Assembly: GCA_035628645.1 (NCBI GenBank)
Contig: DASPJL010000027.1
Location: forward strand, 1-17,428
From: DASPJL01 sp035628645
GTDB taxonomy: Bacteria; Bacteroidota; Bacteroidia; Cytophagales; Cyclobacteriaceae
Direction of reading: 5' to 3'
DNA length: 17,428 nucleotides
Position 1 is the first letter of the stretch; the number at the start of each line of letters is the position of its first letter. The position numbers and the translations under genes are program-made. Of the stretch, positions 7,030-14,474 are shown piece after piece. The notes under the pieces were generated by a model. The model worked only from the letters and a program-made list of their open reading frames with translations. It was not told where the DNA came from and did no database searches.

Positions 7030-8295
7030 ATGAAAGAAGCAGAGATACTGGCAATAAAACAAAGATTTGGAATAATTGGAAATTCTCCATTATTAAACTA
7101 TGCCATTGAAGTTGCTGCTCAGGTCGCAGCCACTGACATGACGGTTTTGATTACCGGGGAAAGCGGGGTTGGAAAAGAATCATTTTCAAAGATCATCCAT
7201 AGCTTAAGTTCAAGAAAGCATGGCCCTTTTATAGCAATAAATTGCGGCGCCATTCCTGAAGGCACCATCGACTCCGAACTTTTCGGCCATGAAAAAGGAT
7301 CTTTTACCGGCGCTTCTGAGGCCAGAAAAGGTTATTTTGAAGTGACTAATTCAGGAACAATATTTTTAGATGAGATTGGTGAAATGCCCTTAGGTACTCA
7401 GTCAAGATTATTAAGGGTGTTGGAAAATGGTGAATTCATAAAAGTTGGTTCTTCCAAAGTTCAAAAAACTGATGTAAGAGTGGTAGCCGCCACCAATGTT
7501 AATTTATTTCAGGCAGTAGACAAGGGAAAATTCAGGGAAGACCTTTATTATAGATTAAACAATGTACCCATATTTGTGCCGCCTTTGAGAGAAAGGGGGC
7601 ACGATATTGAACTATTATTCAGGAAGTTTGCCATTGACTTTGCAGAAAAATACAGGATGAAAGCAATCGCCCTGACCTTTGATGCAAAAGAAAAGCTATT
7701 AAAATTTCGGTTTCCCGGGAATATTCGCCAGCTCAAAAATATTGTTGAGCAAATTTCTGTTATAGAATCAGACAGAGAAATCAACGCCGAAGTGCTCTCA
7801 AAATATCTTCCGGAAGATCAGGTCAGCAGGTTGCCTATGATTTACAGGGAAACCCAAAAAGAAGAATCCTTTTCCGAAAGGGACTTACTTTATAAAGTGT
7901 TGTTCGACATGAAAAAAGACATGAACGATCTTAAAAAACTCGTTCTGGAAATTATAAAAGACGAAAGACATGGCAAGCAAATTCTTCAAGATCATAAAGA
8001 GCTGTTTCACAATGTAGAGCTTGAAGAAGAAACCTTAAACAATGACAACGGAAATGAACCCTACATTATAGAAGAGGAGAACGACCGCAACAAGCGGCTG
8101 GAAATAGCAAAAATTGAAGACATACAGCACGAAACAGAAGAAGACTCCCTATCGCTGGAAAAGAAAGAAAAAGAAATGATCATAAAGGCGCTAAAGAAAA
8201 ACAATCATAAAAGAAAATATGCAGCCAATGATTTAGGGATCTCCGAGAGAACTTTATATAGAAAAATTAAACAATACGATTTAGAAAATATCTAA
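7030..8295 (+). CDS. Sigma-54-dependent transcriptional activator without receiver domain
   Basis: A 421-residue bacterial enhancer-binding protein that would use ATP to open sigma-54 promoter complexes. It begins almost directly with the AAA+ domain (about 12-250): Walker A GESGVGKE (K49), the sigma-54 contact loop as GSFTGA (90-95) rather than the usual GAFTGA, Walker B FLDEIG (D114, E115), the LYYRL arginine region, and PGNIRQLKN near 229. There is no phospho-receiver, PAS or GAF domain, so activity must be set by expression, oligomer state or a partner. An unusual charged, probably helical insert at about 270-378 precedes the Fis-type helix-turn-helix (383-421). It is followed after 45 bases by lptE in the same direction and probably shares its transcript. 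A sigma-54-like element lies before groES downstream. Confidence 0.92.
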   Translation: MKEAEILAIKQRFGIIGNSPLLNYAIEVAAQVAATDMTVLITGESGVGKESFSKIIHSLSSRKHGPFIAINCGAIPEGTIDSELFGHEKGSFTGASEARKGYFEVTNSGTIFLDEIGEMPLGTQSRLLRVLENGEFIKVGSSKVQKTDVRVVAATNVNLFQAVDKGKFREDLYYRLNNVPIFVPPLRERGHDIELLFRKFAIDFAEKYRMKAIALTFDAKEKLLKFRFPGNIRQLKNIVEQISVIESDREINAEVLSKYLPEDQVSRLPMIYRETQKEESFSERDLLYKVLFDMKKDMNDLKKLVLEIIKDERHGKQILQDHKELFHNVELEEETLNNDNGNEPYIIEEENDRNKRLEIAKIEDIQHETEEDSLSLEKKEKEMIIKALKKNNHKRKYAANDLGISERTLYRKIKQYDLENI

Positions 8296-8340
8296 AAACA
8301 TTAGAGTTTACGATCAAAAAATCTTTAATTGTACTTTAAA

Positions 8341-8895
8341 ATGAGTAAAAAATCCAAAATAGCATCATCCAATATATTTAATATAATTATTTTAAGTTTC
8401 TCACTGTTGTTTATAACCAGCTCATGTGGCGTGTATTCATTTTCAGGGGCGAATATTCCGCCTGAAATAAAATCCTTAACCGTGATGAATATATACAATA
8501 ATGCTGGATCTGGACCTGCTAACTTAGCACAACAGCTTACTCAGGACTTAAAGGATTATTTTCAGCAAAACACTAACCTAAACTTAATTAATACCGGCGG
8601 AGATCTCGTGTTTGACGGAAGTATAGAGGGATATGTTACAACTCCTGTAGCGCCAACCGTTTCTTCAGGAACCAATACTTATCCGACTACATCAAAAACC
8701 CGTTTGACGATTACTGTAAAAATTAATTATACCAATACGAAAGACGAGAAAGCGAATTATGAAGAATCATTTGTTCAGTATGAAGATTTTGATGAAGCAA
8801 CACAATCTTTGACTTCTGTTGAAAATGAATTAATAGAAAAAATAAATGAAAAGCTAGTTTTTGATATCTTTAATAAAACTTTTTCAAACTGGTAA
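8341..8895 (+). CDS. lptE: LptE-family LPS assembly lipoprotein
   Basis: A 184-residue outer-membrane lipoprotein candidate. After a basic start and a hydrophobic stretch the lipobox reads ITSSC, with C29 the lipidation site, followed by GVYSFSGANIPPEIKSLTV. This is the opening typical of Bacteroidota LptE/LPS-assembly lipoproteins. LptE plugs the LptD barrel that inserts lipopolysaccharide into the outer leaflet. The remainder (QQLTQDLKDYFQQNTNL, then the FDGSIEGYVTTPVAP strand) fits the alpha/beta LptE fold. I chose the ATG at 8341 over a TTG four codons upstream because it gives a compact signal peptide. No lptD is in the window. It sits between the sigma-54 activator and the acidic-linker gene, with 10 bases to the latter. 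Confidence 0.85.
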   Translation: MSKKSKIASSNIFNIIILSFSLLFITSSCGVYSFSGANIPPEIKSLTVMNIYNNAGSGPANLAQQLTQDLKDYFQQNTNLNLINTGGDLVFDGSIEGYVTTPVAPTVSSGTNTYPTTSKTRLTITVKINYTNTKDEKANYEESFVQYEDFDEATQSLTSVENELIEKINEKLVFDIFNKTFSNW

Positions 8896-8905
8896 AACAA
8901 AGCTT

Positions 8906-9928
8906 GTGGATAAAAACAAATTTTCAAATCTTATACAACATCCTCAATCATTATCAGACGTAGATCTGGCGGATCTTAATGAAATTATAAAAAACCATGC
9001 CTATTGCCAGATTCCCTATTTCCTTATTGCAAAACATTATTATCAAAATAACCTCCCCGAAAAAGACAAACACATTCATAAAGCTTCAGCCTATACACTG
9101 GATAGAAAAATTCTGAAAAAGTTTATAACGACTCCTTTTACGATACAAGAGCAACAGGAGGAGTCTCCAACTTCTGACGAAGAAAACACTGTTACCGAGG
9201 AACAGGGAAATAATTTATCAGAAAATTCTTTTGAAAAATCAACAGATCAAAATTCTGCTGAATCAGAAAACATATCAGCCAAGGAAGAACTTCAAGAGTT
9301 AACAGAAACTACTGAAATTCAAATTAATAAATCTGAAACTTCAGAGGAATTAACCCGTGAAGCGAAACAAAGTATAATTGAAGTCGATCACACTTCAAAT
9401 GATGATATTTCCTTAGATAAAAACAGCAAAGAAGATCATGAGGAGCATACTTCCGAAACAGTTGAAAATGGAATAGTAGAAATTGATACCAATGCTGTTT
9501 CAGAAGACAAAAATACTTCAAAGGAAAACAAGAAAGCTTTTGTATCCCAAGGACTTTCCGAAGAGAAAGCGCACAAAATTGAGGAACCGGATGATTCCTT
9601 TATATTAGGTTATTTAAACAATTTAAAATCAGACACGGATCAAACGCCGAATTACAGAAGAAAACACCAGGACGATTTGATTGAAAGATTTATCAAATCA
9701 CGCCCTTCACTATCCAGACCGTCAAGCACTGTTGAAAAGGAAAATGCAGAGGATCTATCCGAACCAAGTATTACAATAGATGCCAACCTTATTTCTGAAA
9801 ATCTGGCAATAATAATGGTGAAGCAAGGAAAAGTAGAAAAAGCAATAGATATATATAAGAAGTTAATTTGGAAATATCCCCAAAAAAAGGCTTACTTTGC
9901 AAATCGTATTCAAGAGTTAAAAAAATAA
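8906..9928 (+). CDS. Conserved protein with N-terminal domain, acidic linker and TPR-like C-terminus
   Basis: Function unknown. With the GTG start chosen here it has 340 residues; a longer TTG-started form from 8861 would overlap lptE by 35 bases. The GTG form begins VDKNKFSNLIQHP, which resembles the start of similar Cytophagales proteins as I recall them. Three parts are visible: a folded N-terminal segment (about 1-80) with HAYCQIPYFLIAKHYYQ, a long acidic Ser/Thr/Glu-rich segment (about 81-225) that is probably disordered, and a C-terminal part with QDDLIERFI (255-263). The last helix pair (298-340, LAIIMVKQGKVEKAIDIYKK) looks like a tetratricopeptide repeat. There is no signal peptide or membrane helix. 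It lies 10 bases after lptE and 4 bases before secG, so the three are very likely one operon. Confidence 0.75.
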   Translation: MDKNKFSNLIQHPQSLSDVDLADLNEIIKNHAYCQIPYFLIAKHYYQNNLPEKDKHIHKASAYTLDRKILKKFITTPFTIQEQQEESPTSDEENTVTEEQGNNLSENSFEKSTDQNSAESENISAKEELQELTETTEIQINKSETSEELTREAKQSIIEVDHTSNDDISLDKNSKEDHEEHTSETVENGIVEIDTNAVSEDKNTSKENKKAFVSQGLSEEKAHKIEEPDDSFILGYLNNLKSDTDQTPNYRRKHQDDLIERFIKSRPSLSRPSSTVEKENAEDLSEPSITIDANLISENLAIIMVKQGKVEKAIDIYKKLIWKYPQKKAYFANRIQELKK

Positions 9929-9932
9929 GAAA

Positions 9933-10289
9933 ATGTTTTATTTAATAATAGGTGTAATAGTTCTGGCCTCAGTGTTGTTGATAGTAGTAGTATTGGCTCA
10001 AAATCCAAAAGGTGGTGGAGTATCTAGTCAATTCGGAGGTTCGGGTGCAAGTCAGTTAATTGGTGTAAAGAAAACAGGCGATCTTTTAGAAAAATTAACC
10101 TGGGGTTTTGCCATTGCGATATTGGTTTTAAGTCTATCCTCAAATATACTGATTGACAGCATGGATGGAACCAAGGATGCCGGAGTTAACCCTGATATAG
10201 AGAAAGCAATCGAAAGTCAAGGTAATATACCTTTAAAAAAGGCACCAGCTCAAAACGCTTTTCCAATAGATACCACGAAGAATAATTAA
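9933..10289 (+). CDS. secG: Preprotein translocase subunit SecG
   Basis: SecG is the small non-essential subunit of the SecYEG channel in the inner membrane and helps SecA-driven export. The 118-residue protein has two transmembrane helices (about 2-22 and 53-73). The connecting loop NPKGGGVSSQFGGSGASQL is the family's hallmark glycine-rich segment. The C-terminal tail (about 45 residues after the second helix) is longer than in E. coli but common in this phylum. The ATG follows AAGAAA, 4 bases after the previous stop, so translation is probably coupled. It is the last gene before a strong terminator. Confidence 0.93.
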   Translation: MFYLIIGVIVLASVLLIVVVLAQNPKGGGVSSQFGGSGASQLIGVKKTGDLLEKLTWGFAIAILVLSLSSNILIDSMDGTKDAGVNPDIEKAIESQGNIPLKKAPAQNAFPIDTTKNN

Positions 10290-10313
10290 TCGACAAATAC
10301 AAAAAATTTAAAA

Positions 10314-10338
10314 GGGTTCATATCGAACCCGTTTTTTT
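10314..10338 (+). terminator. Rho-independent terminator after secG
   Basis: A perfect 6-bp stem, GGGTTC and GAACCC with the loop ATATC, is followed by G and seven T residues. It ends the sigma-54 activator/lptE/secG run. The T-run overlaps the stop codon of the convergent gene on the minus strand. An A-rich stretch on the left side may let it work in both directions. Confidence 0.85.
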
Positions 10339-11053
10339 ATGTCCAGGTTGTAGAAATATATTTTACGAGCAGCCTTTTGGCAATAGGAAGAATGGTCTCC
10401 TGAAAAGGAACAACTACTTTAGACTCCACCATATAAGTAGCAGGATTGGTCAGATTACCATACTTTTTAACCAAATCCAGTTTAATGGTTTCAAATGATC
10501 TCCCTAAACTGCTCCTTACATTTTCCAAAAATGTAGTATGCACACCTCTGAATTTTTCATTAGCGCTCTCAAAAATCGTAAAATGGTATTGGTAAACGCT
10601 TGTGTCCGGTTTATCTCTCACGTTTATAAATAGAAATCCTTCCTCATTGCTAATAGAAGCTACGCCCACTGGATAAATCTGCAGGTTTTCTTCTACATAC
10701 TCATAAATGTCTTTTCCCTCATTTAAAGTATCTTTTAATTGAGGCAATGAGTATAAAATAATTTCCTCCAGTTCCTGCATTACGTTATCATCATCGATAA
10801 TTTTCTGATAAGTGAGCGTAAGCCGTTCAAAGTCTGCCTTTGTAATTTCTTTTGGAAAATTTTCAAATATTAATTGCTTATTTTCCTTCAGACTTAACAA
10901 ATTCTGATAATGAAAAATTATGTCAGAAAGGCATGGATAAAGTTTCCCTTGACCAAATTCTTCCTTTACATTCTTCAAATAGGCAAGCAAAACATATTTC
11001 TTATATTCAAAATCAATTAAGCCTTGAGTAAGCCATTCTTTATCTAGTTGCAT
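10337..11053 (-). CDS. Conserved Bacteroidota protein of unknown function
   Basis: A 238-residue soluble protein that I recognise only as a conserved hypothetical. The N-terminus (MQLDKEWLTQGLIDFEYKKYV) and the KLYPCLSDIIFHYQNL segment look highly conserved in style. The first half is helical with many charged residues; the second half (from about 125) has alternating strands such as VGVASISNEEGFLFINV and YQYHFTIFES. It has no signal peptide, membrane helix or known catalytic motif. It is convergent with secG and divergent from groES, with 209 bases between it and groES that must hold both promoters. The genomic setting, between secretion and chaperonin genes, is suggestive but does not show its job. 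Confidence 0.8.
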   Translation of the reverse strand: MQLDKEWLTQGLIDFEYKKYVLLAYLKNVKEEFGQGKLYPCLSDIIFHYQNLLSLKENKQLIFENFPKEITKADFERLTLTYQKIIDDDNVMQELEEIILYSLPQLKDTLNEGKDIYEYVEENLQIYPVGVASISNEEGFLFINVRDKPDTSVYQYHFTIFESANEKFRGVHTTFLENVRSSLGRSFETIKLDLVKKYGNLTNPATYMVESKVVVPFQETILPIAKRLLVKYISTTWT

Positions 11054-11167
11054 AACCCTGATTTTTTTTAAGATAATTTACCTGTATCGGGGAACAAAAG
11101 AACGGCAAAAAAAGTGACATTGTTACATTGAAGGGAAAATAGGCGAAAATGGACTTTTCTGACAAAA

Positions 11168-11195
11168 TGACTAATTAAGACCATAATTTTAGTCA
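11168..11195. promoter_or_regulatory. Dyad upstream of the groES promoter (possible operator)
   Basis: TGACTAA (11168-11174) and TTAGTCA (11189-11195) form a perfect 7-bp inverted repeat with a 14-base spacer, ending 10 bases before the -24 element. It could be a binding site for an activator or repressor. Enhancer sites for sigma-54 activators are often farther upstream, so the role is uncertain. No CIRCE operator (TTAGCACTC dyad) is present here. Confidence 0.35.
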
Positions 11196-11205
11196 ACTTT
11201 ACGAA

Positions 11206-11221
11206 TGGCATAGGAAATGCT
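11206..11221 (+). promoter_or_regulatory. Sigma-54 (-24/-12) promoter before groES
   Basis: TGGCATAGGAAATGCT matches the consensus TGGCAY-R-N4-TTGCW at all defined positions but one (A in place of the first T of TTGC), with the exact spacing between the -24 GG and -12 GC. Transcription would start near 11231, giving a leader of about 30 bases to the groES ATG. A sigma-54 activator gene lies 3 kb upstream. I saw no clear TAnnTTTG box in the same leader. Confidence 0.55.
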
Positions 11222-11262
11222 AAGTAATGGGAGACTTAAATTTAATTTAAAAATCAAATAAT

Positions 11263-11541
11263 ATGTCAAAAGTTAACATCAAACCATTAGCAGACAGAGT
11301 TCTTGTTGAGCCTGCTGCCGCTGAAGAAAAAACTGCTTCCGGTATCATTATTCCCGACACTGCTAAAGAAAAGCCTCAAAAAGGTCAAATCATTGCTGTA
11401 GGATCAGGTAAAAAAGATGAGCCTATCACTGTAAAAGTAGGCGATACCGTTCTTTATGGAAAATATTCAGGTACTGAAATATCTGTAGATGGCAAAGACT
11501 ACCTGATTATGCGTGAATCTGACATTTTTGCGGTTATCTAA
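11263..11541 (+). CDS. groES: Co-chaperonin GroES
   Basis: The 92-residue subunit of the heptameric lid that closes the GroEL chamber during protein folding. The start (VNIKPLADRVLVEP) is typical, the mobile loop that contacts GroEL is KTASGIIIPDTAKEKPQKG (about 23-41), and the C-terminal strand YLIMRESDIFAVI is diagnostic. Its length is close to the usual 95-97. The ATG follows an AT-rich sequence (AATCAAATAAT) without a Shine-Dalgarno. It precedes groEL by 65 bases, and the two are surely one operon driven by the leader with the sigma-54-like element. Confidence 0.97.
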   Translation: MSKVNIKPLADRVLVEPAAAEEKTASGIIIPDTAKEKPQKGQIIAVGSGKKDEPITVKVGDTVLYGKYSGTEISVDGKDYLIMRESDIFAVI

Positions 11542-11606
11542 TTGTCAGTTGTAATAATCATTTAAAATCAATCATTTAACTTTTTAAATTTCAAAAATTA
11601 AATAAC

Positions 11607-13250
11607 ATGGCTAAAAAGATATATTTTGACACAGAGGCTAGAGATAAGCTGAAAAAAGGTGTTGACACTCTTGCTGATGCAGTAAAAGTAACCTTAGGTC
11701 CTAAAGGTAGAAATGTAATTCTTGACAAGAAATTCGGCGCTCCTACCATCACAAAAGATGGTGTTACAGTGGCCAAAGACATTGAATTAAAAGATCCAAT
11801 TGAAAATATGGGAGCTCAACTGGTAAAAGAAGTTGCTTCTAAAACTGCTGATAGTGCCGGAGACGGTACTACTACTGCTACGGTTTTAGCGCAGGCAATT
11901 TTCTCTGCTGGTATTAAAAACGTAGCCGCCGGTGCTAATCCTATGGATCTTAAAAGAGGTATCGACAAGGCTGTTCTAGCTGTTGTTGAACACCTTAGAA
12001 AACAATCAAAACCAATCAGTCAATCGAGCGAAATCGCCCAGGTTGCTACTATTTCTGCCAATAACGATGAGACTATCGGTAAAATGATAGCTGATGCTAT
12101 GGACAAAGTTGGAAAAGACGGCGTAATCACTGTAGAAGAAGCTAAAGGAACTGAAACAGAAGTTAAAACTGTAGAAGGTATGCAGTTTGACAGAGGTTAT
12201 TTGTCACCTTATTTTGTTACAAATACAGAAAATATGGAAGCTGATTTGGAAAGAGCTTACCTATTAATATATGACAAAAAGGTTTCTTCAATGAAGGAAT
12301 TACTTCCAATCCTTGAGCAAGTTGCACAAACTGGCAAACCGCTTGTGATCATTGCGGAAGATGTGGATGGAGAAGCGCTTGCTACATTGGTAGTGAACAA
12401 GATAAGAGGTGCTTTAAAAGTTGCAGCAGTTAAAGCTCCAGGTTTTGGAGACAGAAGAAAAGCAATGTTGGAAGACCTTGCCATCCTTACGGGAGGTACT
12501 GTTATCTCTGAAGAAAGAGGTTACAAATTAGAAAATGCTACTTTAGATTACTTAGGAACTGCCGAGAAAGTAATTATCGACAAGGATAATACTACCATTG
12601 TAAACGGTGACGGTACTAAGGAAAATATTACTGCTCGTATCAATGAGATCAAAGCTCAGATTGAAAAAACAACTTCTGACTACGACAAAGAAAAATTACA
12701 AGAAAGATTAGCTAAATTATCCGGTGGAGTAGCTATTCTTTATATCGGTGCAGCTACTGAGGTTGAAATGAAAGAAAAGAAAGACAGGGTAGACGATGCG
12801 CTTCATGCTACAAGAGCTGCCGTACAGGAAGGTGTAGTAGCTGGTGGTGGTGTTGCTTTAATACGTGCGCTTGATGCTTTAAAAGACATCAAAGTAAGCA
12901 ACCAGGATCAGGAAACAGGAGTGAACATTATTAAAATTGCTCTTGAAGCTCCTTTAAGAACAATCGTTGCTAACTCAGGTGGAGAAGGTTCTGTAATCGT
13001 TCAAAAAGTAAGAGAAGGCAAAGATGACTTCGGATACAATGCCCGCGATGATAAATTCGAGAATTTATTCAAAATCGGAGTTCTTGATCCAACTAAAGTA
13101 ACAAGATTAGCTTTAGAAAATGCAGCATCAATTGCTTCTCTTCTGTTAACTACCGAATGTGTAGTTGCTGAACTTCCTGAAGAAAACGCTCCTGCTGGTG
13201 GTGGACACGGAATGCCAGGTGGAATGGGCGGAATGGGCGGAATGATGTAA
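11607..13250 (+). CDS. groEL: Chaperonin GroEL
   Basis: The 547-residue subunit of the double-ring chaperonin, a cytosolic ATP-dependent folding machine that works with GroES. The equatorial domain has the phosphate-loop TLGPKGRNV and the catalytic GDGTTTATV with D86. The apical domain has TVEGMQFDRGYLSPYFVTN, and the second equatorial half carries VVAGGGVALIRA. The protein ends in the Gly-Met repeat tail (HGMPGGMGGMGGMM) of the cavity floor. The sequence is complete and the length is standard. It is followed within 30 bases by a strong terminator, so the operon is groES-groEL only. Confidence 0.98.
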   Translation: MAKKIYFDTEARDKLKKGVDTLADAVKVTLGPKGRNVILDKKFGAPTITKDGVTVAKDIELKDPIENMGAQLVKEVASKTADSAGDGTTTATVLAQAIFSAGIKNVAAGANPMDLKRGIDKAVLAVVEHLRKQSKPISQSSEIAQVATISANNDETIGKMIADAMDKVGKDGVITVEEAKGTETEVKTVEGMQFDRGYLSPYFVTNTENMEADLERAYLLIYDKKVSSMKELLPILEQVAQTGKPLVIIAEDVDGEALATLVVNKIRGALKVAAVKAPGFGDRRKAMLEDLAILTGGTVISEERGYKLENATLDYLGTAEKVIIDKDNTTIVNGDGTKENITARINEIKAQIEKTTSDYDKEKLQERLAKLSGGVAILYIGAATEVEMKEKKDRVDDALHATRAAVQEGVVAGGGVALIRALDALKDIKVSNQDQETGVNIIKIALEAPLRTIVANSGGEGSVIVQKVREGKDDFGYNARDDKFENLFKIGVLDPTKVTRLALENAASIASLLLTTECVVAELPEENAPAGGGHGMPGGMGGMGGMM

Positions 13251-13270
13251 AAGACCTAAAAATCACAATA

Positions 13271-13303
13271 AAAAAAACCTCAGCGCTTTGCTGAGGTTTT
13301 TTT
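13271..13303. terminator. Bidirectional Rho-independent terminator after groEL
   Basis: A perfect 7-bp stem, CCTCAGC and GCTGAGG with the loop GCTTT (13278-13296), has an A-run on the left and seven T residues on the right. It can end the groESL transcript on the plus strand and the siaB-siaC-like transcript coming from the minus strand. Confidence 0.9.
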
Positions 13304-13336
13304 ATTGTCTATAGTTATAAAATAAATATTTTCAGT

Positions 13337-13735
13337 CTAAAAATCTTCCTCTTCTTCTTCCTTAATCACAATCATTTCGATGGGCAGCTTTATTATCTCT
13401 CTGAAATCCTCTCCTGACTCCTGCATATCTTCGTCTTCTTCGTCATAATACCACTCCACCTTGGCAATACTTCCATTCTTATGGATTCTTTCCAGTTTTC
13501 TAAAAATTTCAACCAGACACTTGGAAGAGCTCGTGTTAAAATACTCCAACCGAATGGTCATTTTGGTATCCTTGTTAGGGTTATTTGAATAAGTATCCAA
13601 CCAGTCCATAAGCGGCTTGTAGAACTCTATCGAGTTCTCAGGAATAGATCTCCCGGAAATCTCAAAATACCCGGTATTGTATTCAAAGCTTAATTTAGGT
13701 GTTTTTGGTGTAGCTTCCTGGTAAAAGTTCTTCAT
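13337..13735 (-). CDS. SiaC-family regulatory phosphoprotein (DUF1987)
   Basis: A 132-residue protein of the DUF1987/SiaC type. In Pseudomonas aeruginosa, SiaC is phosphorylated at Thr68 by the kinase SiaB, dephosphorylated by SiaA, and in its free form binds and activates the diguanylate cyclase SiaD. Here the motif LEYFNTSSSKCL puts a threonine at position 68 exactly. The preceding segment FEISGRSIPENSIEFYKPLMDWL is also typical. The C-terminus is extremely acidic (EEDEDMQ, then EEEEED at the end) and probably flexible. The ATG lies 6 bases after the stop of the kinase gene, so the two are co-transcribed. No SiaA-type phosphatase or cyclase is in the window, so the partner it controls is unknown. 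Confidence 0.85.
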   Translation of the reverse strand: MKNFYQEATPKTPKLSFEYNTGYFEISGRSIPENSIEFYKPLMDWLDTYSNNPNKDTKMTIRLEYFNTSSSKCLVEIFRKLERIHKNGSIAKVEWYYDEEDEDMQESGEDFREIIKLPIEMIVIKEEEEEDF

Positions 13736-13741
13736 ATTTTA

Positions 13742-14281
13742 TTAAGCAGAAATTTTAACTTCTAAACTAAAAAAAGAATAGTTCTCATTGATTTTTTTAA
13801 AATTATAATTAATCTTTTCTCCTGATCTTCTGGCAATATCGATTATCCCTAATCCAGCTCCCCCTTTATTAGATACCCCCCCTTTATAAAGCGTCTGGCG
13901 GTATACTGACTTCAATTCTTCTTCACTCAGGGAATTTATGGAATCTATTTTGGCCTTTAATTCTGCCACTTTAGAATGATGAATGTGGTTCCCTGTAATA
14001 ATTTGATATTCTGTCTCATTTTTATTGAGCAAAAAAAGTATCGACGTTAGTTCCTGATTTTCCCCTTCATTAGCATCATAATGATGGTAAATATTTTGCA
14101 AAATCTCTACTAATATATTAAATACTTTTTTTCTCAGCCTGGACCTCAATTCTATCTTTCCGAGTTTACTTTCAGCGGTTTGAAGTAAACTATTAAACAT
14201 CTCTTCAGATACATTACCTTTATAAGCAAGTACGATATTCTTGCTTTGCATATTTTGATAATATTCGTAAATATCAATCAT
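13742..14281 (-). CDS. SiaB-family protein kinase (GHKL-type, DUF6272)
   Basis: A 179-residue GHKL-fold kinase in the style of SiaB and anti-sigma-factor kinases; it should phosphorylate the SiaC-like protein encoded next to it. The N-box region reads VEILQNIYHHY, with E59, Q62, N63 and H66 in the positions expected for Mg-ATP binding. A glycine-rich G box follows as NKGGAGLGIIDIARR (138-151). There is no membrane helix, so it is cytosolic. It is the first gene of the two-gene minus-strand unit, whose promoter must lie in 14282-14474. The specific substrate is inferred from neighbourhood and family, not from the sequence itself. Confidence 0.8.
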   Translation of the reverse strand: MIDIYEYYQNMQSKNIVLAYKGNVSEEMFNSLLQTAESKLGKIELRSRLRKKVFNILVEILQNIYHHYDANEGENQELTSILFLLNKNETEYQIITGNHIHHSKVAELKAKIDSINSLSEEELKSVYRQTLYKGGVSNKGGAGLGIIDIARRSGEKINYNFKKINENYSFFSLEVKISA

Positions 14282-14474
14282 TTACTTATATGCTTTTTTT
14301 ATAAAGTAGGAGAAGTTAAAACGTATGTTTAATTCCAGGCAACTTACAAAATATATTGTAATTTTTTCATCAAAATAGAATTTATTTTAGAAAAAAGAAA
14401 ACTTATTTAATTTTCAAACCATGAACATGTTAAACAACTCCAACAGAATTAAAAATAACATGTCGAAAGCTTCT

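Noticed and set aside
8861..8905. TTG start at 8861 for the acidic-linker protein
   Set aside because: It would overlap lptE by 35 bases, and the added 15 residues do not resemble the family N-terminus, which fits the GTG at 8906.
11054..11262. CIRCE/HrcA operator before groES
   Set aside because: No TTAGCACTC-N9-GAGTGCTAA or near match is present; the only dyad is TGACTAA/TTAGTCA.
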